Below, piece by piece: positions 48,002 through 55,943 of a stretch of 64,000 bases of DNA (its first letter is position 1; each line of letters begins with the position of its first letter). The position numbers and the translations under genes are program-made. The notes under the pieces were generated by a model. It saw only the letters and a list, made by a program, of their open reading frames with translations. It was not told where the DNA came from and did no database searches. The stretch is from Candidatus Mesenet endosymbiont of Agriotes lineatus (GTDB lineage: Bacteria > Pseudomonadota > Alphaproteobacteria > Rickettsiales > Anaplasmataceae): the NCBI RefSeq assembly GCF_964019585.1, contig NZ_OZ026454.1, positions 744,001-808,000 of the forward strand, given 5' to 3'.

Positions 48002-48631
48002 ATGCTCAAATGTAAAAATATATCATGCATGCGTAGGGGCAGAGAGTTATTCTCTAATCTTGAATTTGAAGTTGAAGCAGGTTCTATAGCTTTAATTGTT
48101 GGTCCTAATGGCAGTGGCAAAACAACTTTAATGCGCACTATTGTTGGCCTATCCTCAGCTGCTTGTGGCAGCATTAGTTACAACGGAAATGATATAGATG
48201 AAGATCGCAACTTATACCTATCTTCTATGATTTATATAGGACATAAGAACGCTTTTAAGGATGACCTTACAGTGATGCAAAACATCAGGTTCTGGGCTAA
48301 GATAAGAAAAACAACAGAGCTTATAATGGCTGCTGTGCATTACCTTGAGTTGCAGCCTGTGCTAGATATTAGATATAGTGAGCTTTCACAAGGTTGGAAG
48401 AGGCGAGCTTCCCTTTCTCGGCTACTTATAGCCAACGCAAATTTATGGCTTATTGATGAGCCATTTGCAAATCTTGATGATAATGCAACTTATTTAATCT
48501 CTGAACTGATATTGGTGCGTGCTAAGCAAAATGGTATAGTTGTGATCACTGGACATAATAAAGAAACACCATTTTCAGATCCTAAAATTATTAACATCTG
48601 TGATTTTCAAACTAAAGAAGAAAGAATATAG
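48002..48631 (+). CDS. ccmA: Haem exporter ATP-binding protein CcmA
   Basis: The ATPase of the CcmAB(C) complex that handles haem for cytochrome c maturation. Walker A is at residues 34-42 (GPNGSGKTT), the signature is LSQGWKRRASLSRLL (Q-G-x-K-R-R form typical of CcmA), and Walker B is in NLWLIDEPFANLD. At 209 aa it has the normal size. ccmC is 4 kb away and ccmB is not in the window. Confidence 0.93.
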   Translation: MLKCKNISCMRRGRELFSNLEFEVEAGSIALIVGPNGSGKTTLMRTIVGLSSAACGSISYNGNDIDEDRNLYLSSMIYIGHKNAFKDDLTVMQNIRFWAKIRKTTELIMAAVHYLELQPVLDIRYSELSQGWKRRASLSRLLIANANLWLIDEPFANLDDNATYLISELILVRAKQNGIVVITGHNKETPFSDPKIINICDFQTKEERI

Positions 48632-48693
48632 CTTTTGTTATATTTTCCTTATACTGAACTTAATATATTAAGTATAAATATTGAAGGAGAAAT

Positions 48694-49524
48694 ATGTACC
48701 TTACAAAAGAAGCTTATAACAAGCACAGCAATTCTTTTAAGATTTTAGAAATTAACGAAAATGATGCTCTGAATAACAACTTAGATGATTTGCTAAAATT
48801 GATCGAAACACAACGTAGACAAGTGGCACGAAAATATCACACAGATCAAGAAAGACACAGAACAGATGAGCAAATGGCAGAATTAAACACTGAGAAAATG
48901 AAAGAAATAAACATTGCTAAAGAAAAATTAGATGAATTTATAATAAAAGACGCACAAAAAACTGGTAGCAAATATGCTACATCATCTCCTGGAAGTAGTA
49001 GTTCTAGACAGCATAGCTATACATACTCTGGAAGTAAGGGTTTTTCATTCTCTTTTTCAAGTAATAATTCTGAACAATCCTCTTATACATTTTTCTCTGC
49101 AGGAAATAGTCACTCTAGCCACTCTTCTAAGGAGAATATGGACGAGAATCATAATTCGATGCATATGAATAATAGTAATATAAGAAGAAATTATGGTTCA
49201 ATACATATGAATAATGGTAGAATAGATGAGAATCATGGTTTTATACATACGAATAATAGTAACATAAGAAAAAATTATGCTTTAATACATATGAACTATG
49301 GTATAATAGATGAAAATTATGGTTCAATACGTATGAACAATGATACGATAAAGAGAGATCATAATAAGGAAAAATCAAGACCAAGTCATGGAGCATCAAG
49401 AGGAGCTAACATTGAGATGAATGGAAGTGGTGTTTTTATTAACGGTAAACGTGTGCAACCTGGAACAACATTCTCAGATGTTGATGGTGTCTTCGTTTTT
49501 ACTAGCCAAAGCCGTAAACGCTAA
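48694..49524 (+). CDS. J-like N-terminus plus N-Y-G-x-I heptad-repeat protein
   Basis: 276 aa in three parts. Residues about 15-90 look like a J domain (QVARKYHTDQERH then EKMKEINIAKEKL), but the HPD motif reads HTD. Residues about 95-145 are Ser-rich (SGSKGFSFSFSS). Residues about 152-221 hold ten heptads of the form N-[YN]-x-x-I-x-x (NYGSIHM, NNGRIDE, NHGFIHT, NNSNIRK, NYALIHM, NYGIIDE, NYGSIRM), encoded by 42-base direct repeats of heptad pairs. The C-terminal part has NGSGVFINGKRVQPG. A GGAG site precedes the ATG; a strong hairpin follows. The next gene carries the same heptads. Function unknown; a beta-solenoid is my inference. Confidence 0.75.
   Translation: MYLTKEAYNKHSNSFKILEINENDALNNNLDDLLKLIETQRRQVARKYHTDQERHRTDEQMAELNTEKMKEINIAKEKLDEFIIKDAQKTGSKYATSSPGSSSSRQHSYTYSGSKGFSFSFSSNNSEQSSYTFFSAGNSHSSHSSKENMDENHNSMHMNNSNIRRNYGSIHMNNGRIDENHGFIHTNNSNIRKNYALIHMNYGIIDENYGSIRMNNDTIKRDHNKEKSRPSHGASRGANIEMNGSGVFINGKRVQPGTTFSDVDGVFVFTSQSRKR
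49147..49356 (+). repeat. 42-base tandem repeat coding for heptad pairs
   Basis: Five imperfect copies of a 42-base unit, roughly AATTATGGTTCAATACATATG followed by AATAATGGTAGAATAGATGAG-like sequence, lie in tandem. Each encodes two heptads (14 residues). Unit-to-unit differences are mostly in the third heptad position. Such tandem repeats can expand or contract by slippage or recombination, so copy number may differ between strains. Confidence 0.7.
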
Positions 49525-49540
49525 AAAATAATTTCAAGGT

Positions 49541-49565
49541 AGACTTCTTTTTTTACAAGAAGTCT
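49541..49565 (+). terminator. Rho-independent-type terminator
   Basis: A perfect 9-bp stem AGACTTCTT / AAGAAGTCT (49541-49549 with 49557-49565), loop TTTTTAC, begins 17 bases after the stop of the heptad-repeat gene. It is flanked by a wider pairing TTTCAA / TTGAAA. The tail is T-rich (TCTATTTACTTTG). Confidence 0.7.
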
Positions 49566-49684
49566 TCTATTTACTTTGAAATAAGTGTTACCTTCTTGCA
49601 TTATACCTTTTATAGTATAGTATCTATGTCTCAATAAGAACATAGTTATTGTAAATTAAACAATTCATATTAGTAGGGGGTGAT

Positions 49685-49996
49685 ATGTTGAGAGTAGTAG
49701 ATATTGATGAAGTAATAAATATAGTAAGAGAAAAAGATATAATAGAGAAAAATTATGGCACAGTAGAAATAAACTATGGTCAAATAAAGGAAAATTACGG
49801 AACTGTAATAATAAACCGCGGTGAAATAGAGAAAAACTGTAAAGGTGCTATAGTGAAACAGAATCTTGGAAAGGTGGAATTAAATAGTGGTTCAATAATT
49901 AGAGATTATACTAATGGTAATACGAAAATAAATCAAAAAATTAGCTCTGTAATAGTAGAGGAAGGAATTAAGTATGGTATTGAGAGGCATGATTAG
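49685..49996 (+). CDS. Small N-Y-G-x-I heptad-repeat protein
   Basis: 103 aa. After a short leader (MLRVVDIDEVINIVREK) the sequence is a run of heptads: NYGTVEI, NYGQIKE, NYGTVII, NRGEIEK, then two slightly longer units (NCKGAIVK, QNLGKVEL) and NSGSIIR. It is the same repeat as in the preceding gene, without the J-like and Ser-rich parts. A GGGGG site (49676-49680) lies four bases ahead of the ATG. A hairpin follows. The alternation of small/hydrophobic residues with Asn/Gly turns suggests a short beta-solenoid. No family is recognised; role unknown. Confidence 0.7.
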   Translation: MLRVVDIDEVINIVREKDIIEKNYGTVEINYGQIKENYGTVIINRGEIEKNCKGAIVKQNLGKVELNSGSIIRDYTNGNTKINQKISSVIVEEGIKYGIERHD

Positions 49997-50014
49997 TTTT
50001 TAACTAAAATCATA

Positions 50015-50049
50015 AAATGATAGGTTTTCTAAGAGAAAGTCTATCATTT
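50015..50049 (+). terminator. Terminator hairpin after the small repeat protein
   Basis: A 9-bp outer stem AAATGATAG / CTATCATTT (50015-50023 with 50041-50049) contains an inner stem TTTCT / AGAAA. Its tail TTTACTTTAAAA resembles that of the terminator at 49541 (TTTACTTTGAAA), so the two 3' ends may share ancestry. Confidence 0.6.
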
Positions 50050-50110
50050 ACTTTAAAAAAATGCTAACTATAATTCTTTTAATTAAAAATACTTTATATG
50101 GAGGAGTATC

Positions 50111-50293
50111 TTGGCAGTACCTAAAAGAAAAAAGTCTAAATCACGTCGTGACATGCATCGTTCTCACCATGCGATTAAACCTAAAAATATTGTTATCAAT
50201 TCAACAACAGGAGAGTATATGCTACCACACCATATATCTCTTGATGGCTATTATCGTGGCAGGCAAGTAATTGTGAGAAATGAAAGTAAGTGA
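50111..50293 (+). CDS. rpmF: 50S ribosomal protein L32
   Basis: 60 aa reading (M)AVPKRKKSKSRRDMHRSHHA. The start is a TTG at 50111 with a GGAGGAG site about five bases upstream; the family always begins M-A-V-P. Its stop overlaps the plsX GTG as GTGA. This opens the widely conserved rpmF-plsX-fabH operon. Confidence 0.96.
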   Translation: MAVPKRKKSKSRRDMHRSHHAIKPKNIVINSTTGEYMLPHHISLDGYYRGRQVIVRNESK

Positions 50294-51318
50294 ATGCAAA
50301 TGATGTAATTATCGCTGTTGATGCAATGGGTGGGGATTTTGCTCCACTTTCGGTGATAAAAGGTATAGATTTCTTTTTTGATAATCTTATAAGCTCTAAT
50401 ACTAATGTTTCTTTTCATATCTATGGGCAAGAGGAAAAAGTTTTACCTATACTGTCAAAGTATAAAAGAGTGTCAAGTAATAGCACTTTTGTAGATTGCG
50501 TAGATGTAATTTTATCAGATGATAAGCCTTCTTTTGCCTTAAGACAGCGCAAAAAATCTAGCATGTATGGTGCTATTGAAGCAATTAAAGATGGAACAGT
50601 GGCTGGGGTGGTTTCTTCTGGAAATACTGGGGCGCTTATGGCTATTGCCCGCTTTGTGCTAGGTACCTTGCCAAATATTTATCGTCCTGCTATTGCTTCT
50701 GTTTTTCCAGCTAAGTCAAAGGATTTTATCTTGCTTGACTTAGGTGCAAATGTGGATTGCAATGCCGACTCACTCTTTCAATTTGCAGTAATGGGCAGTG
50801 CTTTTGCAAAGACTGTTTTAGGAAGAGATAACCCAGAAGTTGCTCTGCTCAACATAGGAACTGAAGAAATTAAAGGTACTGATGCAATACGTAAAGCTTT
50901 TGATTTGCTCAAATGTGCAACAGACATTTTAAATTTTAAAGGATATATAGAAGCAAGTGAATTTTTAAACGGTGATATAGATGTTATTGTCGCTGACGGC
51001 TTTGTTGGCAATGTCATGTTAAAAGCAGCTGAAACTATGGCAAATACAATAATATCTCTCGTTAAAGATGAAATATCTAATTCATTTATAATGAAACTAT
51101 TTAGTTTCTTTATAAGAAGAAAATTAAGCAATAATCTGAATCATTTTAATCCTAAAACAAGAAATGGGGCTATGTTTTTGGGACTCAATGGTGTGGTGAT
51201 AAAAAGTCATGGTAATGCTGATCATATAGCTTTTGGTCACGCAATTAGGTTTGCTGTTGATGCAATACGTAACAATCTTAATGCTAAAATAATAAGTGGT
51301 ATTAGCAGTGTTGAATAA
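50290..51318 (+). CDS. plsX: Phosphate acyltransferase PlsX
   Basis: Makes acyl-phosphate from acyl-ACP for phospholipid synthesis. It has the N-terminal IAVDAMGGDFAPLSVIKG, GVVSSGNTGALMAIARFVL, LLDLGANVDCNADSLFQFA and VADGFVGNVMLKAAET, all PlsX signatures. It is 342 aa from a GTG at 50290, overlapping rpmF by four bases. The fabH start lies within its 3' end. Confidence 0.96.
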   Translation: MNANDVIIAVDAMGGDFAPLSVIKGIDFFFDNLISSNTNVSFHIYGQEEKVLPILSKYKRVSSNSTFVDCVDVILSDDKPSFALRQRKKSSMYGAIEAIKDGTVAGVVSSGNTGALMAIARFVLGTLPNIYRPAIASVFPAKSKDFILLDLGANVDCNADSLFQFAVMGSAFAKTVLGRDNPEVALLNIGTEEIKGTDAIRKAFDLLKCATDILNFKGYIEASEFLNGDIDVIVADGFVGNVMLKAAETMANTIISLVKDEISNSFIMKLFSFFIRRKLSNNLNHFNPKTRNGAMFLGLNGVVIKSHGNADHIAFGHAIRFAVDAIRNNLNAKIISGISSVE

Positions 51319-52261
51319 AAGCCGTTTTTTAGGCATTGGCTCCTACCTACCGAAAGAAAGATTAAGTAATGATGAAATCGCTGCAAGGTGGTCGCTTGAT
51401 ACTAGTGATGAATGGATTTATCAAAGGACAGGAATTAAATATAGACATATTATAAGTGAAGGTGAACTCACTTCAGATATGGCTCAACGTGCAGCTGATA
51501 ATGCCTTAAAAGATGCAAAAATATTAGAAGAAGATGTAGGTCTTATTATTGTTGCCACAACAACTGCTGATAAAACATTTCCTAGCTGTGCTACTATTGT
51601 ACAAGCAAAACTAGGATGTAAAAATGCATTTGCGTTTGATGTGCAAGCCGCATGCTCTGGTTTTTTATATGCTGTGGCAGTTGCAGATGAATTTATAAAA
51701 TCTGGCAAGGTAAAGTATGCATTAGTTATAGGCGCAGATGCTATGTCTAAAATTATAGATTGGCAAGATAGATCAACATGTGTGCTGTTTGGGGATGGAG
51801 CTGGTGCTGTAGTGATTAGCTCTGACTCAGAGCATGGAATACTATCAACCCACCTTTATTCAGATGGAAAGGTGGAGATTTTATGTACTAATGGTGGAGT
51901 TGGAACAACAGGTAATTCTGGTTACATTTATATGAACGGCCAAGCTGTATTTAAGCATGGTACAGAAAAATTAGCAGATGTTATCCAGGAAACCCTAAAG
52001 CGGAATAATTTACAAATCAGTGACATTGACTGGCTAGTTCCTCACCAAGCAAATGTGCGTATTATTGAAGCCGTTGCTAAAAAGATAGGTCTTCCATTAG
52101 ATAAAACAGTGATCACGGTCAATCAGCATGCAAACACTTCTGCAGCTTCAATACCACTTGCTCTAGATTCTGTAAAAAGTAGAATCAAATCTAAGGATTT
52201 AGTTTTACTAGCATCTATTGGTGCCGGTATGACCTGGGTTTCTGTTTTACTACATTATTAA
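51308..52261 (+). CDS. fabH: 3-oxoacyl-ACP synthase III (FabH)
   Basis: Starts fatty-acid synthesis by condensing acetyl-CoA with malonyl-ACP. The nucleophile is Cys116 (QAACSGFLYAVA), with the His in WLVPHQANVRI and the Asn in VNQHANTSAASIPLAL. The start is a GTG at 51308 or TTG at 51311 (LNKSRFLGIGSYLPK), both inside plsX; a more distant GTG at 51296 is also in frame. The length is about 318 aa. Confidence 0.96.
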   Translation: MLNKSRFLGIGSYLPKERLSNDEIAARWSLDTSDEWIYQRTGIKYRHIISEGELTSDMAQRAADNALKDAKILEEDVGLIIVATTTADKTFPSCATIVQAKLGCKNAFAFDVQAACSGFLYAVAVADEFIKSGKVKYALVIGADAMSKIIDWQDRSTCVLFGDGAGAVVISSDSEHGILSTHLYSDGKVEILCTNGGVGTTGNSGYIYMNGQAVFKHGTEKLADVIQETLKRNNLQISDIDWLVPHQANVRIIEAVAKKIGLPLDKTVITVNQHANTSAASIPLALDSVKSRIKSKDLVLLASIGAGMTWVSVLLHY

Positions 52262-52317
52262 ACGAGAAATTTTATTTAATTTGCATTATTATTTGGGATG
52301 CATGGGTTTTGAACTCT

Positions 52318-52893
52318 CTACTTAATGGTAAATAGATCCTTAAGAGCTCTGCGAATAATGTCTTCAGTCTTTAAACTTGGTGAATCCTTTTTTATATCTT
52401 GGACAATACTGTATACCCTTGACCTATCATACCCTAAATTAATCAAAGCGAGGGTAGCATCTTCTTGAACAATAGGAGAATAACTTATATTAAGTTTGTT
52501 TACTTCATTTTGCAGTTCAGTTATGATTCTTGCTATTAATTTTGGTCCAAGGCCACTTAATTTAAATGCTACTTTATCACCACTAGCAATTGCTGATAAA
52601 ACTTCAGTTGGTTCTAATTTACTTAAGATTGTAATTGCAATTCTATAGCTAATACCATTGACTTTAACTAACAAACGTAAGCAAGATTGCTCCTCTTTTG
52701 TGATAAAACCGTATAATTGAACTATATTATCCCTACTATGATAAGTTTCAATAAAGAGTCTAATGCTGTTCCCTAAATGACATAAATTTAAGCTTTTTAC
52801 TGATAAGTAAACAATATACCCAACACCATTTACATTTAAAATAATATGGTCACTATTGATTTCATCAATTATACCAGTTAAGCTTCCTATCAT
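52318..52893 (-). CDS. ruvA: Holliday junction DNA helicase subunit RuvA
   Basis: Binds Holliday junctions and loads RuvB. It starts [19 protein letters not shown] with [11 protein letters not shown]. The helix-hairpin-helix part is seen in [14 protein letters not shown] and [15 protein letters not shown]. It is 191 aa. It begins on the base immediately after the ccmC stop, so the two are co-transcribed. ruvB is not in the window. Confidence 0.95.
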   Translation of the reverse strand: MIGSLTGIIDEINSDHIILNVNGVGYIVYLSVKSLNLCHLGNSIRLFIETYHSRDNIVQLYGFITKEEQSCLRLLVKVNGISYRIAITILSKLEPTEVLSAIASGDKVAFKLSGLGPKLIARIITELQNEVNKLNISYSPIVQEDATLALINLGYDRSRVYSIVQDIKKDSPSLKTEDIIRRALKDLFTIK

Positions 52894-53601
52894 TTAAAAC
52901 CTAAGTAGGGTCTCTTTTTTTATCTTATACGTATCAATTAATCCGTGGGAATTTAGTATCCATAAGACAAGAAATAAAAATATAAAGAATATAAACATCG
53001 TGATAAGTGGTATTAACATAGAACTATCTATTGCCACCCCTCTTGCACGTAGGATACTAGCTGGTTGATGCAATGTTGACCATAAATCAACAGAAAATTT
53101 AACTATTGGCACGTTAATTGTGCTAAATATCGCAAATACTGAAGCAGATTTCATAGCTCTTGCTTCATCACTAAAAAAATTCCACAGCATAAGATAACCA
53201 ACATAGGAAAAGAATAAAATGAGCATTGAAGTAAGTCTTGCATCCCATGCCCACCATGTGCCCCAAGTTCCTTTTCCCCATATACTACCAGTAATTAAAC
53301 ATACAGCAGCAAAGATCATTCCGACAGAAGATGCAGCACGTGCAAGTATACTGCAAATTACATTATTCCAAACTAAAAATGCAAAACTCAAAAGTGCAAT
53401 CAGCATATATATTGCAAGTGACATCCACGCAGTTGGTACATGAATGTACATAATACGGACAATTTCTCCTTGTTTATAATCATCAGGTGAGAATAAGAGT
53501 GCAAGACATACCCCACATATAAAAAAAATAAAACAAAAAACAAGTAACCATGGTAGGCTTGATCTTATAATTTGCATTAAACCTTTAGGTTTTAAAAACA
53601 T
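52894..53601 (-). CDS. ccmC: Haem transporter CcmC (cytochrome c biogenesis)
   Basis: Passes haem to CcmE. It has six membrane helices and the tryptophan-rich haem-handling motif WGTWWAWDARLTSML. It has conserved His residues on either side (IMYIHVPTAWMSL before, STLHQPASI after). From the ATG at 53601 (MFLKPKGLMQII) it is 235 aa, close to the family length; a TTG 17 codons upstream would also be in frame. It directly precedes ruvA. ccmA is 4 kb away, and ccmG is broken at 39 kb. Confidence 0.93.
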   Translation of the reverse strand: MFLKPKGLMQIIRSSLPWLLVFCFIFFICGVCLALLFSPDDYKQGEIVRIMYIHVPTAWMSLAIYMLIALLSFAFLVWNNVICSILARAASSVGMIFAAVCLITGSIWGKGTWGTWWAWDARLTSMLILFFSYVGYLMLWNFFSDEARAMKSASVFAIFSTINVPIVKFSVDLWSTLHQPASILRARGVAIDSSMLIPLITMFIFFIFLFLVLWILNSHGLIDTYKIKKETLLRF

Positions 53602-53850
53602 TTGCCTATCTATCTTGCTTATTTTCCTATCTAAAATACCATAAGTTGCCAAAGAGTAAATACTCTATATCTATCAAGATCTTGACTAACTTAAATTGCT
53701 TAATAGAGGATAATTTTATAATATAAAAGTTTTATATAAAGTATGAAGTTAGATTGTATAGAATAGTAATATAAATGATAGTTTTCAGAGAATCTAATTG
53801 ACATTACTAAGTATTAATTTAAGTACTTTTGATAAGAAATGGTGGGGGTT

Positions 53851-54246
53851 ATGCCACAAGAATTAGAGAAGTTAAAAGAAATAATAATCACAATACTAGT
53901 AGATAATGATAATAAACTAAAGGAAGAAGGACTTAAAATTATTAACGAACTGGGACGTGATCATATCAATGATGAACTTACTATTGATGAAAATAAAAAA
54001 GGGACTATTTTAGGTTGTTTAATATTATGTGATAGTCAAAATGGGGTAAGGTTAAACAATGCTACACTAAAAGAATTGGAAGGTGTCATTATACGACTCG
54101 GTGGGAAGCTAAAAATTTCTGAGCGTGATATGGAGGCGGGTCCGAATTCAATATTGGCAGCGCTTCTTAGCAGGGAAGATCCAAGACCTAGATCAGGTGT
54201 TATATCAGTATCAGATTTGGAGTTTATCGTCAGGAATCTGCTCTAA
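53851..54246 (+). CDS. Hypothetical protein of the accessory cluster
   Basis: 131 aa, soluble, starting MPQELEKLKEIIITILVDND. I place the start at the ATG at 53851, two bases after a GGGGG run (53844-53848); an earlier ATG at 53839 would put that run inside the gene. The middle contains KKGTILGCLILCDSQNGVRLN. I recognise no domain. It is followed by decayed sequence of the same cluster, so it may itself be a truncated first part of a larger gene. Confidence 0.55.
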   Translation: MPQELEKLKEIIITILVDNDNKLKEEGLKIINELGRDHINDELTIDENKKGTILGCLILCDSQNGVRLNNATLKELEGVIIRLGGKLKISERDMEAGPNSILAALLSREDPRPRSGVISVSDLEFIVRNLL

Positions 54247-54254
54247 TAGGAGAA

Positions 54255-54456
54255 ATGCGTACAGAAAATATAAGATCTAGATTAAGTGGTATATCATTGT
54301 TAGCATGGCAAGCGTAAGGTCTGAGTAGGCGATTTAACGTTTGAAGCGATATTAAGAAGGCCACTTACTTGCATTAGGGCAAGAAGCAGCTATTCAGGCA
54401 GGAGTGGAGTTAGTATTAACTAAAGTCATTGAAAGAGAAATGCAAGAAGGAGTATA
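54255..54456 (+). pseudogene. Decayed continuation of the accessory cluster
   Basis: After the stop at 54246 there is a ribosome-binding site and an ATG at 54255 for only 20 codons (MRTENIRSRLSGISLLAWQA). Its start resembles the end of the preceding protein (REDPRPRSGVISVSDL). Then, in another frame, HLLALGQEAAIQAGVELVL and TKVIEREMQEGV are readable up to about 54456. These pieces look like one coding region broken by frameshifts. Family unknown. Confidence 0.45.
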
Positions 54457-54462
54457 AGACCA

Positions 54463-54756
54463 TTGCTCAATGCAAATGCAATAACTAGTACAAAAATTGC
54501 AATTTCTACAGCTTTTGGAGCAGGAGTAATAACAATTATGCTAAAGGGTAGGGATAACTCCATTGACATTCAAGGGTGGATTTCTGAAATAAATATGGAG
54601 TGGAAAGAATCATTGATGTCTGGGTTAATAACTGCAGTTGGTACAGGGATTGGAACTGCAGTATTAATAAAGTTGTTAAGAAGGTTTTTTTGTGCACCTA
54701 ATACAAGAGTTGAGCAAGCAGATCAGTCAATAGAAGAATTTTTAGCACGCAGCTAA
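54463..54756 (+). CDS. Small membrane protein
   Basis: 97 aa with a first hydrophobic segment (IAISTAFGAGVITIML) and a second (MSGLITAVGTGIGTAVLIKLL), separated by a polar stretch (NSIDIQGWISEINMEWKES). The only start in position is a TTG at 54463, with a GGAG site about ten bases upstream. It may be the 3' part of the decayed cluster before it and not an independent gene. Family unknown. Confidence 0.45.
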   Translation: MLNANAITSTKIAISTAFGAGVITIMLKGRDNSIDIQGWISEINMEWKESLMSGLITAVGTGIGTAVLIKLLRRFFCAPNTRVEQADQSIEEFLARS

Positions 54757-54846
54757 TCTCTATTCTAGAAAAAATTTTAGATTTAAACTACTTACAATGA
54801 GTTTAAGGCAATATAAAATGATACATCAACTAGATTAACTCTTGTG

Positions 54847-55890
54847 TTACTTAACTTTCATAGCCCATTTATACATATCAGAATTTGGATCATTATTTAT
54901 CTTTTTAAAAGAAGAATCTCTTATTTTTTTAATTGAGTCTGCTAGATCAAAATAACCATGTTGAATTGCAATAGAAAGAAGCTCACTACTATTGTTAATA
55001 TTTAAAACTGCCCCTTTATATAAAAGAAAATCAACTATATCGCGTTTGCCAGTTTTCATAGCGAAAGTTAACAAGTCATGTACTGAATCTGGCTGAAGTG
55101 CAAATACATCGTCTATAGCCATACCAGTATCTTCAAGCTTGTTCACTATGGCTCTTAAGCCAGATAAATCACCTTTTATTATACAATAATAAATTTGCTT
55201 ATTATAGTCTTGTAAATAAACTGCTCTTGGTAGGTGATTGTTGTTATTTTCACTTAACTTACCATATATAGCAATGTTAGGTGCTTTCTTATATTGCCAT
55301 GTAGTAATCTCATCTTTAAATAGGTCTTCCAATTGTGGAAACTTAAAAGGTTCGTTATTTTCCTCATCAAAATTCTTAACCTCATCACTATTTGAGTTGC
55401 GAGAAGTGTCATTACCCTTTTTAGGAGTCTTATTGTCCTCATTATTTTTATCTGACTTATCAATTATGCTTGTACCTGTATCTCGCTGTACTTGAGGTAA
55501 TGGATTTTTATTTGGTTCAATGTTGTTATTTAATTTTTCTTTTTGATCATTTTTTCGGCTTTCTAAATCAAAAACCTCAATATCTTTTTCTTCCTGTAAA
55601 CTAGAATTTTTATCTTCTTCAAAACTCTTGTCAAGTAATAACCGCACAAAATCTTCTGATTCTATATTTTGCTGACCAATTAACAAATTTTCATCTATCA
55701 AAATATCATCTTCTTTGTCATTCAAGTTTAAAGCGTAACTTTGGGAAGCTATAGGTGGCTCATTCTCTTTAGTTTCAACTTTATTTGCATCGTCTGCCTT
55801 ATCACTATTGTTTAATAAAAGCTCGTCTGCATAACTTAAGTCAGTACCAAATAACAGAATTACTAAGCAATAAAGTATTTTCATAGACAT
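54847..55890 (-). CDS. Exported ankyrin-like protein with acidic disordered region
   Basis: 347 aa in three parts. A signal peptide comes first (MKILYCLVILLFGTDLSYA). Then there are about 170 residues of very acidic, Asn/Asp/Lys-rich sequence (DKADDANKVETKENEPP and KSDKNNEDNKTPKKGND), surely disordered. A C-terminal helical repeat region follows (QIYYCIIKGDLSGLRAIVNK; DLLTFAMKTGKRDIVDFLLY; LLSIAIQHGYFDLADSI), which is ankyrin-like with degenerate loops. Two nearby ATG codons (55890 and 55884) both fit. Ankyrin proteins carrying a signal peptide would go to the periplasm or outside. The function is unknown. Confidence 0.75.
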   Translation of the reverse strand: MSMKILYCLVILLFGTDLSYADELLLNNSDKADDANKVETKENEPPIASQSYALNLNDKEDDILIDENLLIGQQNIESEDFVRLLLDKSFEEDKNSSLQEEKDIEVFDLESRKNDQKEKLNNNIEPNKNPLPQVQRDTGTSIIDKSDKNNEDNKTPKKGNDTSRNSNSDEVKNFDEENNEPFKFPQLEDLFKDEITTWQYKKAPNIAIYGKLSENNNNHLPRAVYLQDYNKQIYYCIIKGDLSGLRAIVNKLEDTGMAIDDVFALQPDSVHDLLTFAMKTGKRDIVDFLLYKGAVLNINNSSELLSIAIQHGYFDLADSIKKIRDSSFKKINNDPNSDMYKWAMKVK

Positions 55891-55943
55891 AGCATATTAA
55901 TTAAGTGTAGGTTTAATTATACACAATATTATTTAATAATAAA

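Noticed and set aside
52262-52317. T-loop-like GGGTTTTGAACTCTC after fabH as a possible tRNA end
   Set aside because: There is not enough room, and no matching acceptor or anticodon stem was found.
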